This document shows positions 9,501 to 17,605 of a stretch of DNA of 64,000 nt, one piece after another. Source of the stretch: Myxococcales bacterium (GTDB lineage: Bacteria; Myxococcota_A; Polyangia; Polyangiales; JAFGIB01); contig JAOUOP010000020.1 of NCBI GenBank assembly GCA_029880325.1, positions 58,551-122,550 of the forward strand, given 5' to 3'. Each line of letters begins with the position of its first letter. Position 1 is the stretch's first letter. Below the pieces are notes generated by a model that saw only the letters and a list, made by a program, of their open reading frames with translations, was not told where the DNA came from and did not search any database. A program made the position numbers and the translations under genes.

Positions 9501-12097
9501 AGCTCCAGGTTCACATCGCTTCCGGCCCGGTAGGCCCAGCGGCCGTGGCGCAGGCCCAGGTAGCGAAAGCTTCGGTGGGCGGTGGCGACGATGCGCTTGC
9601 TCACGCTCTGCCCGCTGGCGTCCTGGACCCGCAGTCGCAGCAGGTAGTCCTGGGGGCCATCGAGCGACTCGGCCCGATCGCGCAGCTCGATGTGAACGCG
9701 GCCGTTCTCGTCGGTGCGGGCCGTGTCTTCGGTGACGTAGTGGGTATCGCCTTCGTAGGCGTCGTAGAAGTCGTAGAAGTCGTCGTCGGTGGCGGCCTCG
9801 TCGAAATCGAAGCGGTCGTAGCCGGCAAAGCGTGCACGGTGAGGCCTGCGCTGCACCTCCCAGTGAACTTCGGCGTTTTTGACCGGCGCGCCGAAGAGGT
9901 AGCGTACCTCGAAGTCGAACTTCATGGCTTCACCCAAAGTCATGGGATCGCGCTTGGCTCCCTTGGGCTCGGTGATCTCGAAGCCCACGGCGCGGAACTC
10001 TTCGACGCTGAAGTTTTCGCGGAAGCTCTGGCCGCCGAGTTCGGCGCGCACCGTGTAGTCGCCGAGGTCGGCGGCCTCGGGCAGGGCCAGGTCGAAGTGG
10101 AAGCCGCCGAAGGCGCTGAGCTTGAGCTTCCTGTCGTAGATGCGCTCGCCGCGCGGATCGTCCACCGTCACCGCCACCCGGCGCGCGCGCGGCAGCCGTG
10201 GCGGCTCGGCCACCGCCACCTCGCGCAAAAGTCCCTTGAAGTGCACGGTTTCGCCGGGTCGGTAGATGCCGCGATCGCTCTGGATCAGGCCGCGGATGCG
10301 CGTGAGGCCGGGACTGCGATCGCTGTGCACGCCAAAGTTCCAGGCCTGCAGCCCGTCATACCAGCGCCCATCGACGATGGCGCGGTCGTCGTCTTTTTCG
10401 ACCACAGCCAGAAGTCGCTGTCCGTAGGCGCCCAGGGCATCCTCGCGCGTGCGGGGCTTGCTGCGCGATAGCAGCTCGGTCGTGCCGGGCGTGTGCACAA
10501 GGCCCGAGGCATCGCTTGTACCGCTCCAAAGGCGTTTGCCCTCGCCGTAGAGCACCACCTGCGCGCCGGCGACCGGTTGACCGTCGGATAAGCGGGTCAC
10601 CCAGACCAGACCCGAAGCGGGACCGGCCTTCATCAGCACGCCCAGATCTGTGACGTTGCCCAAAAGGCGGTAGGGCTGGCGCCGGTAGTAGCGGGAGTCG
10701 TCGCCTTGGACCTCGGGAGCGCGCAGCTCCGCCAGGTAGAGCCCGCCCCTGGCCTTACTCTTGTTGCTGCTGCGGCACAGCTCGGGCAGATCCAGGTGCG
10801 TCAGCGTCCACTTGTTCTTGACGTCCGAGAGCTTCACCTCGCGCTCGACCAGGCGCAGCCCCAGACCTTGAAAGTCCAGGGGCTCGTCCTCGTCCCGGTA
10901 GTGGTAGGGGCCGTAGCTGATGCCGGCCGCCAACACCGAGGTGATCTTCGAGGCCGGCACGGCGGCGCAGGCCAGCGAGACGCGGCCGACATTGCGCGAC
11001 CACAGGGGGTAGGGCTCGCCGCGGGCCTCGATGGCGTAGATGCCGGTCTGCACCTGGACCCGCGGCTTGGCGTCGGTGGTCTCGAAGCGCTGCACGAAGT
11101 CGCGGCCGAGGCGCTGGCCGAAGCGGTCGCGCAGTTCGCCGTCGACCCGCAGCTGGTAGCGGGTGGTGGCTGCCAGATCGATCTCGGCGCTGAAGCGGCG
11201 CGGTCCGCGCGCCACCCAGGCCTGCTCGAAGCCCTTGACCTCGGGTTTGATCGTGACCTTTTCCTTCAGCTCATCGAGCGAGACCGGTGTGGCGAAAGTC
11301 AACTCGAGCCGCAGTTCATCCGGCGTCACCTTGCCGCTGCCCGAGGGGATGGCCAGCGTGACGCCGGCATCGGGCCGCACGGAAAAGAGCATGGCGAAGG
11401 GGGTGGCCAGGGGTTCGTTGCCGCCGTCGGCCGGCAGCCCCTGGCATTCGAAGAGATATCCCTCGCCCTGCTTCAAGGCCTCGGCGGTGGCCAGCTCGAT
11501 GCGACTGGCCACGCGCTCGGGCTCGGGGGTCTCGAGCTTCACCCCATGCTTTCCGTCATCGGAGTGCAGCGAGCAGTGCTCCAGCACGTCGGCGGCCCTG
11601 ACGGCGTCGCTGGCCTCCAGCCACAGCTCGGGTTGACTGGCAGTCCATTCACTGTCCAGGCCGGCGACGCGCTCGATGCTGAGCGGCCGGTGCACGAAAC
11701 TCAGGGGCTCAGTGCGATCGAGGCGCGCGTGGAGGGGCGCCTTCAGCGAAAGCGTGTAGCGGGTGGCCGCCCGCAGCGGCGAAAGCGGCTCGACCTCGAG
11801 TGTCTGGCGGTCGCGATAGCGGGCTCGAAAGTGCAGGGCCGGCTCGATCGAAAGCGGCGCCTGCGCAAGCCAGGCGCCCACGGCCTCTGCTTCGACCACG
11901 GGCGCATCGAAACCGATGCGGATCGGGTTTTGCGTTGCAGCCCCGTCGTCCGCTTCAGGCGCGTCCGAAGCGCCGTAGTCAAAGCTGACCACGTGCAGCG
12001 CCTGCTGGGCGCCCCGCCCCAGGCCCGCGTCCACGCTCTTGCAGCTTATCAGCTGCGCGATGACAAGAATAAACCACCAATCGATCAAGCGCCCCAT
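6515..12097 (-). CDS. Bacterial alpha-2-macroglobulin lipoprotein
   Basis: The start at 12097 gives MGRLIDWWFILVIAQLISC, a lipoprotein signal with Cys at residue 19; the frame upstream adds a non-signal Arg-rich stretch. The mature protein is about 1,840 residues, longer than E. coli YfhM. The MG2-type hallmark DRGIYRPGETVHFKG is followed by the MG domains, FVAPDNLTTFRLMAVAADRG, and the thioester motif GCLEQ with Cys near residue 1392. A helical TED-like domain and a receptor-binding-like C-terminus complete it. The family traps proteases covalently through the Cys-Gln thioester in the periplasm. Its co-transcription with pbpC suggests protection of the cell when the wall is breached. An acidic, Gly-rich loop (GADGGEEEGGDGPGGE) just before the thioester half may act as a bait or linker. 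Confidence 0.95.
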   Translation of the reverse strand: MGRLIDWWFILVIAQLISCKSVDAGLGRGAQQALHVVSFDYGASDAPEADDGAATQNPIRIGFDAPVVEAEAVGAWLAQAPLSIEPALHFRARYRDRQTLEVEPLSPLRAATRYTLSLKAPLHARLDRTEPLSFVHRPLSIERVAGLDSEWTASQPELWLEASDAVRAADVLEHCSLHSDDGKHGVKLETPEPERVASRIELATAEALKQGEGYLFECQGLPADGGNEPLATPFAMLFSVRPDAGVTLAIPSGSGKVTPDELRLELTFATPVSLDELKEKVTIKPEVKGFEQAWVARGPRRFSAEIDLAATTRYQLRVDGELRDRFGQRLGRDFVQRFETTDAKPRVQVQTGIYAIEARGEPYPLWSRNVGRVSLACAAVPASKITSVLAAGISYGPYHYRDEDEPLDFQGLGLRLVEREVKLSDVKNKWTLTHLDLPELCRSSNKSKARGGLYLAELRAPEVQGDDSRYYRRQPYRLLGNVTDLGVLMKAGPASGLVWVTRLSDGQPVAGAQVVLYGEGKRLWSGTSDASGLVHTPGTTELLSRSKPRTREDALGAYGQRLLAVVEKDDDRAIVDGRWYDGLQAWNFGVHSDRSPGLTRIRGLIQSDRGIYRPGETVHFKGLLREVAVAEPPRLPRARRVAVTVDDPRGERIYDRKLKLSAFGGFHFDLALPEAADLGDYTVRAELGGQSFRENFSVEEFRAVGFEITEPKGAKRDPMTLGEAMKFDFEVRYLFGAPVKNAEVHWEVQRRPHRARFAGYDRFDFDEAATDDDFYDFYDAYEGDTHYVTEDTARTDENGRVHIELRDRAESLDGPQDYLLRLRVQDASGQSVSKRIVATAHRSFRYLGLRHGRWAYRAGSDVNLELVSLDRDGQPMAGSATLSLTKRSWKCDYEGRYRVYSSCKREHKTLWTRALTLTTGTRAEHLRVEETGEYVVTLEANDGRGTRVAASSPLWIYGSGAGAWADYGSERISVIADRDRYQPGQQAKLLPRADTAGASVLVTLERAGIVEAFVVQPGSSGEAIDVALSSEHAPNVYASVAVVQGRRGQGDRYRPSMKLGVVELTVSAEQQRLQVEIATDKPSYEPGERVMGTVRVRDGHRPVRAELSLSAADQGVLALINYQTPDPMAAFYAPFGLGIDNSTNWTRVARLDAPDGADGGEEEGGDGPGGESPRVRSRFLASALWLPALTTDARGEARFAFVAPDNLTTFRLMAVAADRGARFGSGDHRIVVSKALVAKPVLPRFARSGDRMWVGAVIHNRSGAAGEALVTLETQGLWAKDGEQRVALEAGESKAALFAVSAGKRSEARVLLSVQLGEHHDAFEKRLPIERPLHSEWSTLHAGTLQGAKSFDLSWPEQVLPEESRLELRVDQTGLASLEPSLRYLIRYPYGCLEQTLSGVIPLVKVEDLARSMKLAELRDGKLERFIEQGVAKVLRHQHDDGHFSLWPGGTERPHLTAYAMMGLTEAQRAGVKVEARALEKGLDALRDWANGAERSLSPGGEIATMAMAAHVLAVHDRVDQGLLARLFEARSALPVYGKAFLLRALTRSGAKSTQRDGLLAELANALEGGDQGFGGWPSEGRARYMSSNTRDRAIALSALIEAAPGHPRIRPLVEELLSARGRSGRFGNTQENLYALIALADYARSLEGQVATVAVTLDGKRLLEKRIEGPAVLRLSRPLTKLGGGRLGLDSSQPVQLSLRQHFVREVKAPEPQADVLHVEREYLDPESGTALERVTRGQLVKVRLRVKSSESVYYLALSDALPAGFEAVNGKLATEGGQRQRDYDHAYDDGYGIWDHHALRDDAVWAFSDRLPAGTHVYEYLMRASVAGQFTAAPARAEAMYEPGLFASTAAMKLQVKP

Positions 12098-12264
12098 GGC
12101 GACCCTCCGGCTTCGGAATGAGTTCCCCCCCAAAGAGAGCAAGAGGGGTGCCAAGGTCGGGCTGTGGCAATTGCGGGGAAAAGTGCCGCGCGCCCGGGCG
12201 CGCCGGTGCACTCGGCTCGGATTTACAGCATGGTGCTATAAATCATGGCTTCTGCGCGGGGGCC

Positions 12265-12849
12265 TCAGGAGCCGCAACCGCCGCCGCAACCGCCGCCGCA
12301 GCTGCTGCCGCAAGAACTTCCACCACAGCTGCTGCCGCAGCTGCTGCTGCCGCTGTCGCCCCCGCTGTCGCCGCCGAAGAAGCTCGGGAAGAAGCCGCCG
12401 CCGCTGTCGCCGCTGCTGCTTCCGATATCGCTGCCGCCGAAAGTCTCGAAGCAGAGGAGTTCGGCCGCGTAGGGTGCGGAGCCCGCGTCGCGCTCAAGCG
12501 CGTGGCGCAGCCGTGGCAGCACGCGCAGGGCCTCGGCCGGTCCCGGTGGCAGCGGAGTGTCCATGGCCTGTGGTGGTTCACGATCGACGAGACGCCGGTA
12601 GCGCCGCTCGAGGTTTCGCGCCACCTGCAGGCTACAGGGCCAGACCCGCGCGAGGTTTCGCCAGCGCTTTTCGATCAGGCCCTGCGCGTAGTGCTCCAGG
12701 CGGGCTGGTTCCAGGCCCGCGAGCATCGCGCGCTCCGAAGGTGACAACTCGTAGTCGGCCAGGGCTGCCTTCGGATCGGCCTTGAAGCGTCGCCGCAGCG
12801 CCGCGTCGGTGGAAAGCGCGACCAACGCTTCTTGATAGGCCGCCAGCAC
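12265..12849 (-). CDS. Helical protein with Gly/Ser/Cys-rich tail
   Basis: From the GTG at 12849 the product is 194 residues; an ATG at 12978 in the same frame would add 43 Arg-rich residues and is less likely. The N-terminal part (FKADPKAALADYELSPSERA) resembles the short helical DP-x-AAL-x-x-Y-x-L motif of LigA-like and Nif11-like leader domains. A second helical segment with ERRYRRLVDREPPQ follows. The last ~50 residues are Gly/Ser/Asp then a striking tail of CGSSCGGSSCGSSCGGGC type with seven Cys. I do not recognise the family. The tail could bind metal, form disulfides or be a peptide core. No modification enzyme gene lies beside it. Confidence 0.6.
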   Translation of the reverse strand: MLAAYQEALVALSTDAALRRRFKADPKAALADYELSPSERAMLAGLEPARLEHYAQGLIEKRWRNLARVWPCSLQVARNLERRYRRLVDREPPQAMDTPLPPGPAEALRVLPRLRHALERDAGSAPYAAELLCFETFGGSDIGSSSGDSGGGFFPSFFGGDSGGDSGSSSCGSSCGGSSCGSSCGGGCGGGCGS

Positions 12850-13006
12850 GATTGCAGTTTGGCAGCGGCGGGGCGTGCGAACAAGCACTGTCGCGGGAGC
12901 TTTCGGGGGGCTGGCCTGCGATCGGCTGCTGCTCCTTCGGGGCCGGGCGTGCCGGGCGTCCTCGCCACGTACCTTCATGAAGCATCCGGATTCGACCCCA
13001 GCTCCG

Positions 13007-13654
13007 CTACGGCCCCGTAAAGCTCACGTCCTGCTCCACCGTTTCCCCGTCGGCCACGGTGATGGTGGTGTCGCCCTCGGCTTCGTAGACGGTGGCCAGG
13101 TTGTCGTCGGGCTGGTTGGGATCGAGGACCTCGACGTAGAGCGACCACTGGCCCGCATCGACCATGGTGATCTCGTAGCCAAAGGTGGGCGTTTCGCAGA
13201 CCGAGACGATGTCGAAGAGGTTTTCTCCCAATACGCCAGATTGCAGGCCGTCGGCCCCGATCATCAGGTTGAGCTGGTAGCCCCGGTCGAGGCCGTCGGG
13301 CAGGGTGCCGGTGCCACGGATGGTCGCGGTGCCCGCGTGGCCGAAGGGGGAGCCGACGAAGTCGCAGCCCATTTGGATGCCGAAGAGGTCGAGCAGGTCG
13401 GCGCTGGGGTCGCCGGCTGCCCCTGCGGCACCGTCGGTAGCTGCGGCGCCCGCTGCGCCGTCCATGGTGGCGGCTTGGCCTCCGCTTCCGTCGCCTCCGC
13501 TGCCGCCCGCTGCGCTGTCAGCCGGCTCGCCGGTTGCAGGAGCTGTTGAATCGCCCGCGGTCGTATTGGAGGAATCGCCGTCGCCGCTGCAGGCGCTGGC
13601 GAGGAGCACCAGGGAGAGTAGGGGCGACAGAAGCATGGGGGGTGTGGGGGGCAT
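13007..13654 (-). CDS. Hypothetical lipoprotein
   Basis: The 215-residue protein starts with a signal peptide ending in lipobox LASAC (Cys at residue 22). A ~60-residue spacer of Gly, Ala, Ser, Thr and Asp follows, then a folded domain with two Cys. The domain contains FGIQMGCDFVGSPFGHAGT and ends in strands (TTITVADGETVEQDVSF) that look beta-sandwich-like. No enzymatic motif is visible. The long low-complexity spacer after the lipidated Cys is a style shared with several other lipoproteins in this window and suggests surface exposure. The gene is monocistronic, with the MFS gene divergent from it. Confidence 0.75.
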   Translation of the reverse strand: MPPTPPMLLSPLLSLVLLASACSGDGDSSNTTAGDSTAPATGEPADSAAGGSGGDGSGGQAATMDGAAGAAATDGAAGAAGDPSADLLDLFGIQMGCDFVGSPFGHAGTATIRGTGTLPDGLDRGYQLNLMIGADGLQSGVLGENLFDIVSVCETPTFGYEITMVDAGQWSLYVEVLDPNQPDDNLATVYEAEGDTTITVADGETVEQDVSFTGP

Positions 13655-13781
13655 GGGGGCAGTCTAGCCTCGCCCCCCACGCCTCACCACAGCGCTCGCC
13701 CGGAGAACCTCACCCGGCTGCGGCGCCCGCCGCCACTCCGTGTCATGATCGCCCACTTCCCCGCCCGCCCGAAGCTTTCCC

Positions 13782-15014
13782 ATGCGCCTCCGGCTCTCCC
13801 TCTACTGGCTCTTCGCCACCGGCGCGCTCGGCGTCTTCTTTCCCTACTTCACGCTCTATCTGCGCGAAAACATCGGCCTCGGAGGGCAAGAGCTGGGTCT
13901 GGTGATGGCGATTCCACCCCTGGTCGGAAGCATCGCGCAGCCGCTTTGGGGGCAGCTGGCCGATCGCAGCGGCTCGCGCACGCGCACGCTTTCGATCTTG
14001 GCCCTGTGCGCCGCTTTTGGTTATGCCGGGCTGGCGCTGCCCCACGACTTCGCCAGCGTGGCGGTGGCCACGGTGCTCTTGGCGGTCTTTTCGACGCCGC
14101 TGGTGCCGATCGCGATGAGCGTGACGCTCGGAGCGCTCAGCGATCAGGGGCCGCTGGCTTTCGGGCGCGTGCGCGTCTGGGGCACGCTGGGCTTTCTGGT
14201 GGCGGTGGTGGGCTGTCCGCCCCTGCTGGGCGCGGTGGAGGCCGCCCTGGGGCTGCGAGCGGAGGCCGGTGGACCTTCGCGGCCGGGGCTGCACCTGATC
14301 TTCCTGCTGGGTGCGCTGCTTCTGATTGTCGCCTCGCGCATGGCGGCGCGACTACCGGGCCATGCCAGTCTATCGCTGCGCGCCTCGCGCGGTGACCTGG
14401 GTGCGCTGCTGCGCCATCGGGGCTATCGCAAGGTGTTGGTCTTCGTCTTCGGCAGCTACCTCTTCTTGCATGGGCCGATGTTCTTCTTTCCGGTCTACGT
14501 GCGCGAGCGCGGTGGCAGCATGGAGCACCTGAGCTACCTGTGGATCCTGATGCTCAGCCTCGAGGTGCCGCTGATGATCTACTCGGGCAATCTCTTCGAG
14601 CGTATCGGCGCCCGCGCCATGGTCGCCATCGCCACCTTCGCCGGAGGCCTGCGCTGGGTGGTCTGTGCCCTTTCGCCGTCGCTAGCCTTTGCCGCACCGG
14701 TGCAGCTGCTCCATGCATTCACCGTCGCGGGTCTCATCGTCGGCGCTTCGCTGCACATCGACGCCACCATGCCGCCTGCCCTGCGCTCGACGGCCCAGGC
14801 GGGCTTGACCATGACCGGCGCCAACCTCGGCGGCATTGCCTCGAGCACCCTGTGCGGCGCGATCTTCGATCGCCACGGCATCGATGCGATCTACCTCTTC
14901 GGTGGCGTGGGTGCGGCCCTGTGGGCGCTGACGTCGCTGCTTCTGCTGCCGGGGTCTTCGCGTTCGCGGGTAGCGCCCGCAGAGATTTTGGCCAGCGAAA
15001 GGGGGACGCGGTAG
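13782..15014 (+). CDS. MFS transporter, HcaT/PPP-like
   Basis: The 410-residue integral membrane protein has about twelve hydrophobic segments. The N-terminus (LSLYWLFATGALGVFFPYFT) and the loop LWGQLADRSGSRTRTL after TM2 fit the MFS_1_like/3-phenylpropionate permease (HcaT) group. A second conserved block FGRVRVWGTLGFL follows TM4. The substrate cannot be told from sequence; many members of this group are annotated by similarity only. It is followed at 46 bases by a ChaC-like gene, which may be in the same transcript. Confidence 0.85.
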   Translation: MRLRLSLYWLFATGALGVFFPYFTLYLRENIGLGGQELGLVMAIPPLVGSIAQPLWGQLADRSGSRTRTLSILALCAAFGYAGLALPHDFASVAVATVLLAVFSTPLVPIAMSVTLGALSDQGPLAFGRVRVWGTLGFLVAVVGCPPLLGAVEAALGLRAEAGGPSRPGLHLIFLLGALLLIVASRMAARLPGHASLSLRASRGDLGALLRHRGYRKVLVFVFGSYLFLHGPMFFFPVYVRERGGSMEHLSYLWILMLSLEVPLMIYSGNLFERIGARAMVAIATFAGGLRWVVCALSPSLAFAAPVQLLHAFTVAGLIVGASLHIDATMPPALRSTAQAGLTMTGANLGGIASSTLCGAIFDRHGIDAIYLFGGVGAALWALTSLLLLPGSSRSRVAPAEILASERGTR

Positions 15015-15060
15015 CGCGCGTGAGGCCGACGGAGGCGCCGACCGAGTCCAAGCTTTGACC

Positions 15061-15621
15061 ATGAGTGAAGACGAACGCAGGCGTTGGATCTTCGGTTACG
15101 GTTCGCTGGTATGGCGACCGGACTTCCCCTATCTGGAAGCGCGCCCGGCGCTGGTGCACGGTTGGGCGCGGCGCTTCTATCAGGGCTCGGTCGACCATCG
15201 GGGCGTGCCCGGCGCGCCCGGGCGCGTGGTGACGCTTTTGCCCGACCCGCAAGAGCGCTGCTGGGGGCGGGCCTTTTGCGTTTCGGCCCAGATCTGGCAT
15301 CAGGTGATCGACCGCCTCGACGCGCGCGAAGTCGGCGGCTACGAGCGGGTGGAGCTTCGCCTGCGGCTCGATCCGGTGGCCGACGTCGGGCGGGCGCCCG
15401 CGTTGCAGCCGGCCCTGACCTACATCGCCACCGAAGACAACGAAAACTACCTGGGCCCGGCCCCGCTCGAAGCCATCGCCGCCCAGGTGCTGGGGGCGCA
15501 GGGGCCGAGCGGTCCTAATATCGAGTACGTACTACGGCTCGCCGAGGCCATGCGTGACATCGGCGCCGATGACACGCACCTCTACGGGCTCGAGCGGGAA
15601 GTGCGCCGGCGCATGGGGTGA
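15061..15621 (+). CDS. ChaC-like gamma-glutamylcyclotransferase
   Basis: The 186-residue product begins MSEDERRRWIFGYGSLVWRP. The GYGSLVW block is the substrate-binding loop of the gamma-glutamylcyclotransferase fold, and the Glu in DAREVGGYERV is the expected catalytic acid. The overall length and the motif HRGVPGAPGRVV fit ChaC-like enzymes, which cleave glutathione to 5-oxoproline and Cys-Gly, more than the small AIG2 type. A TTG at 15055 would add two residues; the ATG is preferred. The enzyme is probably cytosolic. Specificity for glutathione is inferred from family. Confidence 0.85.
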   Translation: MSEDERRRWIFGYGSLVWRPDFPYLEARPALVHGWARRFYQGSVDHRGVPGAPGRVVTLLPDPQERCWGRAFCVSAQIWHQVIDRLDAREVGGYERVELRLRLDPVADVGRAPALQPALTYIATEDNENYLGPAPLEAIAAQVLGAQGPSGPNIEYVLRLAEAMRDIGADDTHLYGLEREVRRRMG

Positions 15622-15880
15622 GCTGCGCTGGCGGCGAGGTCTGGCGCGCTCCTGTTGCCAACACTACCGTGGTAGCTGAACCTGTTCCCCGGGGTTCGCA
15701 TTCTTCCCGTCTGAAATGGGCACTTCGGGCTCCGCGGCGGTGGCCGGACGCGGGGTGCAGCACCACGCTCGCATGGGTCGGCGCCCGGCGGCTCGCCGCG
15801 GGTGAGAGAAGTCTGCCCCGGCCCTCGCCCACGGGGTAAGATTGCCGGCATCGCGGGCGAGCGGAGGCGAGCTTGCGGCC

Positions 15881-17005
15881 ATGATGACCCAGGAGCCAAG
15901 AGATCACATGACCGAGGCGCAATCGGGCAGTCGGCACTTCACCGGCTCGACGGTGTCGCTGACGGCGATCACCCCGTTTCTGCGCGCGCTGGAAGACCGC
16001 GGCCCCGAGCTGTCCTTGCGCGCTCTGGAGCGCGGTGAGCAGGTCCTGCAGCGCTGGGGCCTGAGCGGCGAGATGCTGGCGGCCGATCACCGCCTGCGAC
16101 TGCCCCACGACCTGGTCATCGAGCTGCAGCTGGACTTCATCGATCTGCTCGGCGATCCCGCAGCCCCCCTGCTCGCCGGCCAGAAGCTGCAGCCAGGCGA
16201 CTACGAGTTACTTGAGTACCTGTGCGCCAGCTGCAGCACGCTGGGCGAGTCCATCGCCTGCCTGGGCCGCTACTACCCGCTGTTGATCGACGCCGAACAC
16301 ACGCTGGCCATCGAGGGCAACCGCGCCGAGGCTCGCTTTCGGATTCGCCCGGGCCTGCAGGCGCCGGACTCGATCCACGAGTTCGGCCTGGCCAGCAACT
16401 TCACCATGAGCGTCCTGCACCTTCAGCTCGAGGGCGCCGAGCCCTTGCTCGAAGTCTGTCTCGCCCATCCGGCACCGCCGCACGCTTCGATCTTTTCCCA
16501 GATCTTCATGGCGCCGGTGCGCTTCGGTTGCGAATACAACGCGCTGGTCTTCCCGGTCTCCATGCTCGAGCACCCGATGAAGGACGCCGATCCCACGCTG
16601 CACTCGCTGCTCACGCGACAGGCCGACAGCGAGCTGGCCGCCCTCTCGATCCATAGCGCCTTTCCAGCCCAGGTGCGCGAACACATCGAGCGAACCCTGG
16701 CGCAAGGCGCAGGTCTCGAGCAGGTGGCCGAGCGCCTGCACCTGAGCCCCAGCGCCCTGCGCACGCGCCTGCGAAGTCACGGCACCACCTACAGCGCCCT
16801 GCTCGACACCCTGCGCCGCGACCACGCCCGCCGCGCCCTGCGCCAGTCGCAGATGAGCGTCGCCGAGATCGCCCACGCGTTGGGCTTCGCCAACCCGCCC
16901 GCCTTCAACCGCGCCTTTCGCCGCTGGTTCGGCGTGGCGCCACTGGCGTTTCGCGAGGCGGCGGTCGATCACCCGGCCAGTCGCTTTTGGCGCGCGCGGG
17001 GGTGA
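15881..17005 (+). CDS. AraC-family regulator with N-terminal AraC-binding domain
   Basis: The protein has a ~200-residue N-terminal domain of the arabinose-binding/OruR type (ASCSTLGESIACLGRYYPLL, EHTLAIEGNRAEARFRI). The C-terminal double helix-turn-helix has QVAERLHLSPSALRTRL as first HTH and SVAEIAHALGFANPPAFNRA as second, followed by the family-ending FRRWFGVAPLAFR. ATG 15881 is preceded by GGAGG and gives 374 residues; ATG 15908, preceded by GGAG, is equally possible. The ligand and target are unknown. No obvious catabolic operon is adjacent, so it may act elsewhere. Confidence 0.88.
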   Translation: MMTQEPRDHMTEAQSGSRHFTGSTVSLTAITPFLRALEDRGPELSLRALERGEQVLQRWGLSGEMLAADHRLRLPHDLVIELQLDFIDLLGDPAAPLLAGQKLQPGDYELLEYLCASCSTLGESIACLGRYYPLLIDAEHTLAIEGNRAEARFRIRPGLQAPDSIHEFGLASNFTMSVLHLQLEGAEPLLEVCLAHPAPPHASIFSQIFMAPVRFGCEYNALVFPVSMLEHPMKDADPTLHSLLTRQADSELAALSIHSAFPAQVREHIERTLAQGAGLEQVAERLHLSPSALRTRLRSHGTTYSALLDTLRRDHARRALRQSQMSVAEIAHALGFANPPAFNRAFRRWFGVAPLAFREAAVDHPASRFWRARG

Positions 17006-17017
17006 GCACCGGGCGTC

Positions 17018-17437
17018 CTACGGGCTGCCTCCGAGTTCGGTCGTACAGTTAGCGACTCCGCCCCGCATTGCGCATTTGTAGTTGGCCTTTTGCCCGCAGC
17101 CCCGGACCTGGAAGATGAATGTGGACAGTTCGATCACGGTGATCTGGTCACCTGGGCAAGAAAATTCGATGCGCGCGCGGTCGCGGGCGAGGCCCGTCAG
17201 GTTTGCGCACTTCCGATCCCAGCGATGGCACTGGTAGAACTCGCTCTTGCCACATCCGTGCGCCCGATAGGTGTTGTTGGTGACGGTTTCGACGCTGGTT
17301 TCCGCTTCGCCGCACTGGAACTCGGCTTGGGCGCGGAGATGAACGAGACGCTTGAGGCCGCCGTAGCGCTGGCAGCCACCGGCCGCGAGGACGAGCAACG
17401 AGACCAATGTAGCCCAGCCGCAAAGCGTGCGTAGCAT
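17018..17437 (-). CDS. Lipoprotein with two Cys-repeat modules
   Basis: The 139-residue product starts MLRTLCGWATLVSLLVLAAG and has a lipobox ending GGC. The mature part is two copies of a ~45-residue module. Each module has a first Cys after a short strand (AEFQC, IEFSC), then V-x-x-x-x-x-x-x-x-V/A-x-GCG, then Y-x-C, then C (GCGKSEFYQC and GCGQKANYKC). Single-copy or tandem versions of this GCG-x-x-x-x-YxC pattern are familiar in uncharacterised myxobacterial secreted proteins. ATG 17455 would add six residues. Four Cys per module suggest two disulfides. Function unknown. Confidence 0.75.
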   Translation of the reverse strand: MLRTLCGWATLVSLLVLAAGGCQRYGGLKRLVHLRAQAEFQCGEAETSVETVTNNTYRAHGCGKSEFYQCHRWDRKCANLTGLARDRARIEFSCPGDQITVIELSTFIFQVRGCGQKANYKCAMRGGVANCTTELGGSP

Positions 17438-17476
17438 GGTAGTGGCACCGAACATCGGGGCGAGCCTGCCATAGTT

Positions 17477-17518
17477 CGAGCCAAAGAGAACCGCCGATCG
17501 GGGGTTCTCTTTGGCTCG
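17477..17518. repeat. Perfect 16-bp inverted repeat
   Basis: The left arm 17477-17492 (CGAGCCAAAGAGAACC) is perfectly complementary to the right arm 17503-17518, with a ten-base centre that itself contains CCGATCGG. It lies in the divergent gap between the Cys-repeat lipoprotein and the GST gene. There is no T-run on either side, so a factor-independent terminator is unlikely. It could be an operator, an mRNA leader hairpin for the minus-strand gene, or a small mobile repeat. Confidence 0.8.
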
Positions 17519-17605
17519 CTTCCCGCATGGCAGCAGCGCACGCTCGGCCTCACTCGACGCCGACGCCATGGCCGGGTACCGTCGCCGCGTAACCAAGGAC
17601 CGACG

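Noticed and set aside
10706..12121. A 471-codon open frame antisense to the alpha-2-macroglobulin
   Set aside because: Same reason: shadow frame opposite a strongly supported gene.
12850..12978. Longer start (ATG 12978) for the Cys-tail protein
   Set aside because: The added 43 residues are Arg/Pro/Ser-rich and unlike a domain; kept only as an alternative.
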